Source: Ktedonobacterales bacterium
GTDB taxonomy: Bacteria > Chloroflexota > Ktedonobacteria > Ktedonobacterales > DATBGS01
NCBI GenBank assembly: GCA_036557285.1
Contig: DATBHW010000011.1
Location: 96,657 to 160,656 of the forward strand
Direction: 5' to 3'
Length of the DNA: 64,000 nucleotides
The position numbers and the translations under genes were made by a program. The notes under the pieces were generated by a model. That model was not told where the DNA came from, did no database searches, and was given only the letters and a program-made list of their open reading frames with translations. This document shows, in pieces, positions 58,647 through 64,000 of this stretch. The stretch's first letter is position 1. Each line of letters begins with the position of its first letter.

Positions 58647-59558
58647 TTAGCCGCGCATCGCATTGCTGATTACGAAGAATAAATTGGCCGGGCGCTCGGC
58701 CATTCTGCGTGTGAGATAGGGGTACCATTGAGTCCCGTAGGGAACGTAGATGCGCAGGTTGTAGCCGTCGTTGACTAATTGCTTCTGAAGGTCGCGCCGG
58801 ATGCCATAGAGCATTTGGAACTCGAAGCGTGTTTTGGCGATGTCATTGGCGGCGGCAAACGCTCTGGCTGCCTGAATCATGCGCGGGTCGTGTGTGGCGA
58901 TAGCCGGATAATTGCCATGCGCCAGCAGCAGGCGCAGTAGGTGCTCGTAGTTGCGGTCTACATCCGCCTTGTGGGGATAGGCAATCTCTGGCGGCTCCTT
59001 ATAGGCGCCCTTCACCAGCCGCACGCGCGTCTGGCTGGCAATCAGGTTCTCGATGTCCTTCGCGCTGCGGTAAAGGTAGCTCTGAATGACGGCGCCTACC
59101 TCTTCGTAATCCTGGCGCAGCTTGGCGACCAGTTCCAGGGTGCGCGCGGTGTAGGCTGCGCCCTCCATATCAACGCGAACGAAGATATGATAGCTTTTGG
59201 CGCGATCAAGGATACGACGCACGTTCTCTTCACACAGGGCGGCCTCAATATCCAGGCCCAGGGCGGTGAGTTTAATCGAGATATTGGCATCCAGACTGGC
59301 TTGTTTGATGGCGTCCAGAATTGCGATATAGTCATTGGCGGCGCTGCAAGCCTCGCCAGCGTCGCTGACGTTTTCTCCCAGGTGATCGAGCGAGACGCTG
59401 AAGCCGCGCTGGTTGAGTGACCGGGTTGCCTGGAGAGCTTCTTCCAGGGTTTCCCCGGCGACGAAGCGCCGGGCGCTGCGCCGGGCCAGATGGTTGTCGG
59501 TGACAAAGTGGCGGATACTGCCCCGGTTGGCGAGATACAGCAGCGTACCTCTTAACAT
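58647..59558 (-). CDS. Proline dehydrogenase (monofunctional PutA/PRODH-like)
   Basis: The 303-residue FAD TIM-barrel protein has NQRGFSVSLDHLGENVSD, IKLTALGLDIE, VRVDMEG, YLYRSAKDIENL, RLVKGAYKEPPEIAYPHK and the C-terminal substrate Arg pair in PYLTRRMAERPANL. It oxidises proline to pyrroline-5-carboxylate and passes electrons to the quinone pool. No P5C dehydrogenase gene is adjacent. It overlaps nothing and is convergent with the DUF2203 gene. Confidence 0.95.
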   Translation of the reverse strand: MLRGTLLYLANRGSIRHFVTDNHLARRSARRFVAGETLEEALQATRSLNQRGFSVSLDHLGENVSDAGEACSAANDYIAILDAIKQASLDANISIKLTALGLDIEAALCEENVRRILDRAKSYHIFVRVDMEGAAYTARTLELVAKLRQDYEEVGAVIQSYLYRSAKDIENLIASQTRVRLVKGAYKEPPEIAYPHKADVDRNYEHLLRLLLAHGNYPAIATHDPRMIQAARAFAAANDIAKTRFEFQMLYGIRRDLQKQLVNDGYNLRIYVPYGTQWYPYLTRRMAERPANLFFVISNAMRG

Positions 59559-59751
59559 AGCGTGTCCTCCTCGACTCTACGCCAGTTCGGAGTGGTGTGT
59601 TTTTGCAGCGCCATTGCTGCGGCCTATTTCTGCCTGGATATGTCTGATCTCAGGCGAGATGGCTCTTATCGCATTATATCCTGTAGCAGACCATGTGCCA
59701 AGGGCCGCGCCATCTCTTACTTCTCGCTACACGTCTCGCGTTGGCGGCTGT

Positions 59752-61389
59752 TTACCCTTCTACCTGTACGTCGCCCAGGTCAATCCCTCGCAGCGGCTCA
59801 ACGTCAGCGATGTAGACAGGGTTATAGGTACCCTCATGGAGCAGTGTGGTGAATGAGGAGCCTTGCTGCCAGTCAATCAGATACCTGCCCAGGGCCACGC
59901 TGGGGAAAGTAAACAAGCCGTTGGCGTCGGTGCGCACTTCGTAAACGAAGCCGCCTTGCGTATAGCCATCCGGGCCGGTGGTCCAGCTACTGGAGAGACG
60001 GATAATCACCCGTGCGTCGGGGGGGCCGCTGGCAAAGATCAGCCGCCCTTTCACCGCCTGCGGCGCGTTGAGAGTCTCCTGCGCTTGCTGAGCCGCTGGC
60101 GTGTTGCCATACTGGTCAATGATCTGCTGATACGTAGTGATGGCCTGGGCGTAGCTGGCCTGCTGAGTTAGCGCCTGCCCCCAGGCATACAAATCGCTGG
60201 CTGCCGCATTATAGGCCAGCGTTGTGTAGGAGCTATTGGGGAAACGCTTGCTGATGGTCTGGAATTGGGTGAGCGCGTCTTGAAACTGCCGGGTCGCTTG
60301 AAGCTGCTGCCCCCAGGAGTAATAGGCGGCTGGTTCGTCCTGCTCATCTTGCGCTTGCTGCGCCGCCCTGGTGTCGGCATAGCGGGTGCGCAGATGCTCG
60401 AACTGCTGGAGCGCCTGCTGATAGTGTTGTTCTGCGACCAGTTGTCGGCCCCATTGCAAGAGCGCGGCGCCGAACGGTTCTCTAGCCGATCTGGCAGCCG
60501 TCGTGGCGCTGTAGGTTTCGCTGGCTGTGCCCAGATGCTGGACGGCCATCGCGTAGTTCTGGCTGGCTAAGTCTCCCAGTCCCCATTCCAGATAGCTCCG
60601 CGCAATATCCTCTCCGTTTGGGCTGTGTTCGCCGCTGGCCGAATACTCCTCAATCGCGCGTTGATAGTTCCCCTGACTCTCCAGCGCGTGTCCCTGAATG
60701 CTGTGGATGCCGGGTGCAAGGGCCACCCCCAGCAGACCAACCAGCGCAAGGCTGGCGGCAAGAATAGACCAGCGCCGCCGTGTCCAACGATGGTAGAGCC
60801 GATGGAAGAGCCAGATGAGCCAACCGGCGCAGGCGCCAGCGACCAGCAGCGTGATCCCATCGCGTGTGGTGATGCTGCCCCAACTGGGCGTGGTCGCAGA
60901 CAATACGATCAGCGCAACCGATCCTCCGAAGGCGATCACTCGTGGACCCCATTTGAGCAGCGTCGGGCCTGGAATGCTCTGGAATCCTGGGCGGCGTTTC
61001 CCTGGGGATGGCGACTCCGGCCCCTCGATAATCGAGAGCGGCCACTCCGGGGCGATTGGCGCTGTATCGCTCTCGTCGGGCAGCACTATATCAGCGTCAG
61101 CTACTGTTGTTGCGACAGCGCCTGTCTCGATAATAGGGGGAACCACTTCGCTGGCTCCGTCATGAGGGCTGGCCGACCTGCTCGAACCGATGCTTCGGCT
61201 GGCGGACGGCGACGTTTCCTGCAAAAGGAGTTCCTGGGGGACATCGGCTGCTTCTATTGTGACATCTGAAACCTGCTGGATAAGCGCGCCACAATGCTCG
61301 CAGCGCACGCGCTGCGAAGCAAGGAATGCGCCGCATGCTGGGCAGAGGGGGCCAGAAGGTATCTGCGGGGCGTCAGAAGCCATGTTCAT
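59752..61389 (-). CDS. Zinc-ribbon membrane protein with TPR repeats and a carboxypeptidase-regulatory-like domain
   Basis: The 545-residue protein has a four-Cys ribbon (CPACGAFLASQRVRCEHCG) and an acidic/Ser-rich linker. Three hydrophobic segments follow (about 140-240), then TPR-like repeats (QRAIEEYSASGEHSP, NYAMAVQHLG, HYQQALQQFEHLR, QFQDALTQFQTIS, SYAQAITTYQQII) and an Ig-like terminal domain (VKGRLIFASGPPDARV to FTFPSVALGRYLIDW) resembling carboxypeptidase regulatory domains. The start is the ATG after AAGGG. It may be an outside-facing scaffold; function unknown. Confidence 0.8.
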   Translation of the reverse strand: MNMASDAPQIPSGPLCPACGAFLASQRVRCEHCGALIQQVSDVTIEAADVPQELLLQETSPSASRSIGSSRSASPHDGASEVVPPIIETGAVATTVADADIVLPDESDTAPIAPEWPLSIIEGPESPSPGKRRPGFQSIPGPTLLKWGPRVIAFGGSVALIVLSATTPSWGSITTRDGITLLVAGACAGWLIWLFHRLYHRWTRRRWSILAASLALVGLLGVALAPGIHSIQGHALESQGNYQRAIEEYSASGEHSPNGEDIARSYLEWGLGDLASQNYAMAVQHLGTASETYSATTAARSAREPFGAALLQWGRQLVAEQHYQQALQQFEHLRTRYADTRAAQQAQDEQDEPAAYYSWGQQLQATRQFQDALTQFQTISKRFPNSSYTTLAYNAAASDLYAWGQALTQQASYAQAITTYQQIIDQYGNTPAAQQAQETLNAPQAVKGRLIFASGPPDARVIIRLSSSWTTGPDGYTQGGFVYEVRTDANGLFTFPSVALGRYLIDWQQGSSFTTLLHEGTYNPVYIADVEPLRGIDLGDVQVEG

Positions 61390-61621
61390 GTCAGAAGCCC
61401 TTTTGGACGGTGTACTATTCAATCTAAACAGCCAGATAGATCAATGTTGGTTCAGCGACGCATCAGTTATCCACAGGCTGAGTATAGGAGATGGGTGGGC
61501 GCTTGTCAACCAAACAACAAACCAGGCGCCCATGCTATAATTTGCCTCGCAAGTGAGTGGATAAGCTGAAGAGGCTTTTTGAGGCCACTATTCGAGTGTT
61601 TGCTACTGGAGAGGAGAAAGC

Positions 61622-62359
61622 ATGAGCAACGTTCCCGATGAGGCGCCCAGGATCGTCTTTATACATGGCTCAGGTAATACTGCTAGCTGCTGGCAGCGGC
61701 AAGTAGCCTATATAGGCGTAGAGCGGGCGCTGGCGATAGATTTGCCTGGTCATGGGACACGGGTGCGAGACGTGGGGCCGCGTGAGATGAGCGTTCGTGA
61801 TTACGCGCTGGACGTGCGCAGGCAGATGCAGGCTGCGGGGCTGGAGCGTCCCATCGTGGCCGGGCATTCCCTGGGTGGCGCCATTGCGCTGCAACTGGCG
61901 TTGGACTGGGGCGACGAATTGGCCGGGATGATGCTTATTGGCACAGGCGCGCGGCTGCGGGTCTTGCCTGCTCTGCTGGAGGCGGCTCGGCGTGACCAGA
62001 TGGGCGCTCTTTTGCAGGTGCGCGGCCTGGCGCGTCAGTCCGAGGGTGCGCCGGAACGAACAACTTCACCTGAAGGTATACTGCCGCCGCTGGCTGAGGG
62101 CGTCTTCTATCGTGATCTGGCGGCGTGCAATGCTTTTGATGTGATGGCTGAATTGGGGCGTATCAGCCTCCCCGCTTTGATTGTCTGTGGAGAAGAAGAT
62201 ACGATGACCCCGCCAAAATACGCTGAGTATCTGCGGGCGCATCTGCCCCAGGCGACGCTGCGGATGGTTCCTGGGGCTGGTCATGACATCATGCGCGATC
62301 AACCGGAGACATTGAATCAAGTCATTGGCGACTGGCTAAAAAGAGGGTTCGGCGCGTGA
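61622..62359 (+). CDS. Alpha/beta hydrolase with intact catalytic triad
   Basis: The 245-residue protein has HGSGN at the oxyanion region, the nucleophile elbow AGHSLGG, a triad Asp in CGEEDTMTPP and His in GAGHDIM. A cap region lies at about 125-175. This contrasts with the Ser-less relative at 18.4 kb. The substrate is unknown; esterase or lactonase is likely. The ATG has GGAGAGGAG upstream. Its 3' end is part of a bidirectional stem-loop. Confidence 0.92.
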   Translation: MSNVPDEAPRIVFIHGSGNTASCWQRQVAYIGVERALAIDLPGHGTRVRDVGPREMSVRDYALDVRRQMQAAGLERPIVAGHSLGGAIALQLALDWGDELAGMMLIGTGARLRVLPALLEAARRDQMGALLQVRGLARQSEGAPERTTSPEGILPPLAEGVFYRDLAACNAFDVMAELGRISLPALIVCGEEDTMTPPKYAEYLRAHLPQATLRMVPGAGHDIMRDQPETLNQVIGDWLKRGFGA

Positions 62360-62376
62360 CGGCTGAACCCTCTTTT
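62339..62376. terminator. Bidirectional terminator between two convergent genes
   Basis: AAAAGAGGGTTC (62339-62350) and GAACCCTCTTTT (62365-62376) are perfect complements across a 14-base loop, with A-tract on one side and T-tract on the other. It lies at the junction of the alpha/beta hydrolase and S41 protease genes and can stop transcription from both. Confidence 0.85.
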
Positions 62377-62399
62377 ATCAAGACCGCCAGACTTGACGG

Positions 62400-63779
62400 C
62401 TAGTGCTGTTGCAGATAGTGATACGCGGCGATGAACTGGGTATCGTTGCTTTGCAACGCCTGCGCTGCTGTCTGGTTCGACTCTTTTTCGATCAACGGCG
62501 TATTTTCGGGAGTGCTGGCGTTGGGCATAGCTACCTGCGTGTCGGGCAGGATGCCGCCCTCACGGATAAACTTGCCGCTGGGGGTAAGAAACTCCTGAAT
62601 GCCCAACAATAACGCCGATCCACCGGGCAGGGGAATCTCTCTGAGGACTGTGCCGGTGCCGAAGGTGTGTTCACCCATGATGATGCCTCGATGGTTGTCT
62701 TTGATGGCTCCGGTGACGATCTCGGCTGCGCTGGCGGTATTGTTATTGACCAGCACGACGAGCGGAAGGTCTGTGGCAAGGCCGCCGCTCCGCACAGGCT
62801 CTGGCTCGATGCTGCCATTGCTATTTTTGATCAGCACCACATTACGTCCATTGCCTGCTGGAATGAACTCGCTGGCAACTTCGATGGCCTGTTCAAGATA
62901 ACCGCCGGGATTATCACGTAGATCAAGGATGATCTTCTGCATACCCTGTTTTTTGAGGTTGGTCAAAGCCTGGCGCAGCAGCGCGTCCGTGTTATCGGCA
63001 AACTGCATAATCATAATGTGCGCGATATGGCTTTCAGGGAAATAATAGGAGGTGACAATCGGCTCTTGAATCTGCGCGCGCGTTAGCTTGACATCAAATG
63101 GTTGGTTCTGGCCTGGGCGCTGAATGGTCAAAGTCAGCGAAGTACCTTCGGGGCCGGTAATCAGGTCGTGTAGCTGATCTAGAGAATTACCCTTCACGCT
63201 CTTGCCATTGACGGCGATAATCACATCGCCCGGCTTCAGGCTAGCCTTCTCGGCAGGCGAGTCAGGGATGGTCGCGCTGATCTGGAAGTATTGGCCGGTA
63301 GGGTCGGCCTGAAGAAATACGCCGATGCCAACAAAGTTTCCGCTTAATTGCTGATGCTCTTGCTGCACCTCTTCGGGCGTCAGGAAGCGGCTATGGCCGG
63401 TATCGCCAAGGGATGCGACAAGCGCCTCAATGGCCGCATACGTCATTTTCTGGTGATCGATAGCGTTCTTGTCGACATAATAAGCGTCAATGTCGCTCCA
63501 TGCCTGCCAGATCAGGGGCGCGTACTGCTGCGCGCTCGCGGGTGGCAGCAGGTCTCTGGTTAGGGATGTATGTCCCAGCCAGCCCCCGGCAAAACCAAGT
63601 GTGAAGATGACGATGGCGCTTAGCACCAGGCCAATGATCTGGTTGGAACCGGCGCGCCGAGTCTGGATGCGGTTATTGGTAGCCCTTGCCGGACCAGGAA
63701 CGTCAGGATGTGGCGCCGCTGATTCCCCATCCTGGGCGCTCGCCTGTTGAACCTCGGCCAGGTCAAAATCGTTAAACAA
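62400..63779 (-). CDS. S41 C-terminal processing peptidase family protein with PDZ domain, dyad lysine replaced
   Basis: The 459-residue protein has a signal anchor (about 48-68, IIGLVLSAIVIFTLGFAGGW), a PDZ domain (about 145-235, GIGVFLQAD and LKPGDVIIAVNGKSV) and the S41 protease core (LDLRDNPGGYLEQAIEVA, NNNTASAAEIVTGAIKDN, TPSGKFIREGGILPD). Ser350 of the catalytic dyad is present. The Lys that should follow 25 residues later in a GKG motif is Thr375 (FGTGTVL). Similar GTG variants may be common in this phylum; proteolysis would then need another base. It starts at TTG directly after AGGAGG. The 221 bases beyond hold no gene I can see. Confidence 0.9.
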   Translation of the reverse strand: MFNDFDLAEVQQASAQDGESAAPHPDVPGPARATNNRIQTRRAGSNQIIGLVLSAIVIFTLGFAGGWLGHTSLTRDLLPPASAQQYAPLIWQAWSDIDAYYVDKNAIDHQKMTYAAIEALVASLGDTGHSRFLTPEEVQQEHQQLSGNFVGIGVFLQADPTGQYFQISATIPDSPAEKASLKPGDVIIAVNGKSVKGNSLDQLHDLITGPEGTSLTLTIQRPGQNQPFDVKLTRAQIQEPIVTSYYFPESHIAHIMIMQFADNTDALLRQALTNLKKQGMQKIILDLRDNPGGYLEQAIEVASEFIPAGNGRNVVLIKNSNGSIEPEPVRSGGLATDLPLVVLVNNNTASAAEIVTGAIKDNHRGIIMGEHTFGTGTVLREIPLPGGSALLLGIQEFLTPSGKFIREGGILPDTQVAMPNASTPENTPLIEKESNQTAAQALQSNDTQFIAAYHYLQQH

Positions 63780-64000
63780 ATGATCCTCCTAGTAAGCCAA
63801 AGAAACAGAGCGAACAAGGCGTCTTGCCTGACTGCCCTTCGGCGGCAGCAAGACCTCTCCCTCAATCCTCCGATCATTGCCGTATCGTAAGCTCTGGCAA
63901 CTGAAGAAGTCAAGATGCCGATCTTCATGATCGGCGCCGGATGGCGTTGGAAGACGGGAGCAGAGAGAAAAAGCCAGAGGAGCGGTAGAACGCAGGCGTT

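Noticed and set aside
1..64000. tRNA, rRNA, CRISPR array, insertion sequence or prophage
   Set aside because: Intergenic gaps are short, show no cloverleaf, direct-repeat array or transposase, and the only recombinase-like gene stands alone.

Overview
The window looks like chromosomal DNA from a Chloroflexota bacterium, most likely a Ktedonobacteria-type soil organism. This is inferred from gene content: several Hanks-type Ser/Thr kinases, proteins with zinc-ribbon N-termini, a bacterial XPB helicase, a CydA-like/Rieske/cytochrome b cluster, and an rpmB-asp23-fakA-degV block. No 16S rRNA or other phylogenetic marker is present to prove it. Coding density is high. I found no tRNA, rRNA, CRISPR array or insertion sequence. 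The only recombinase-like gene has lost most of its catalytic residues.

Left part (1-19,100), all on the minus strand. It holds a truncated membrane-anchored protein at the edge, a degenerate tyrosine recombinase with a strong hairpin in its leader, and a transmembrane Ser/Thr kinase. Next comes a tightly packed ten-gene run (15,135 down to 4,151): DUF4352 lipoprotein, a large Usp protein with repeated PCP_red-like modules, an ABC ATPase and permease, two CydA-like membrane proteins flanking a small membrane protein, Rieske and cytochrome b, and a ModA-like lipoprotein. This reads as a quinol-linked respiratory complex with transport and stress genes in the same unit. Upstream lie two TrkA/RCK proteins, the XPB helicase and an alpha/beta hydrolase that lacks its nucleophile serine.

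Middle part (19,300-35,600), mixed strands. Genes include a DUF433 protein, a zinc-ribbon/HTH protein, upp, a MarR regulator, a CLC antiporter with CBS domains and a strong sigma70-type promoter, rpmE, DUF1385, and a phosphatase-kinase gene pair. They are followed by a CopD-like membrane protein, an overlapping M20 peptidase-cupin-DapA-family operon, a thioesterase, and dinB with a possible LexA operator.

Dynamin region (35,600-44,400), minus strand. An M48 metalloprotease is followed by three tandem dynamin-like GTPases, of which the first transcribed has a broken P-loop, then a pseudokinase and an unrecognised protein. I regard this and the respiratory operon as the two most interesting systems here.

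Right part (44,500-64,000). It carries gentisate dioxygenase, a FolD lacking its catalytic lysine, a KGG-repeat stress protein, a sigma-54 factor with an inserted zinc-knuckle motif and a textbook terminator, a Ca2+/H+ antiporter, an NlpC/P60 peptidase, a gamma-carbonic anhydrase, cdd, fmt-rlmN, rpmB, asp23-fakA-degV-DUF2203, proline dehydrogenase, a TPR protein, an alpha/beta hydrolase, and an S41 protease lacking its dyad lysine.
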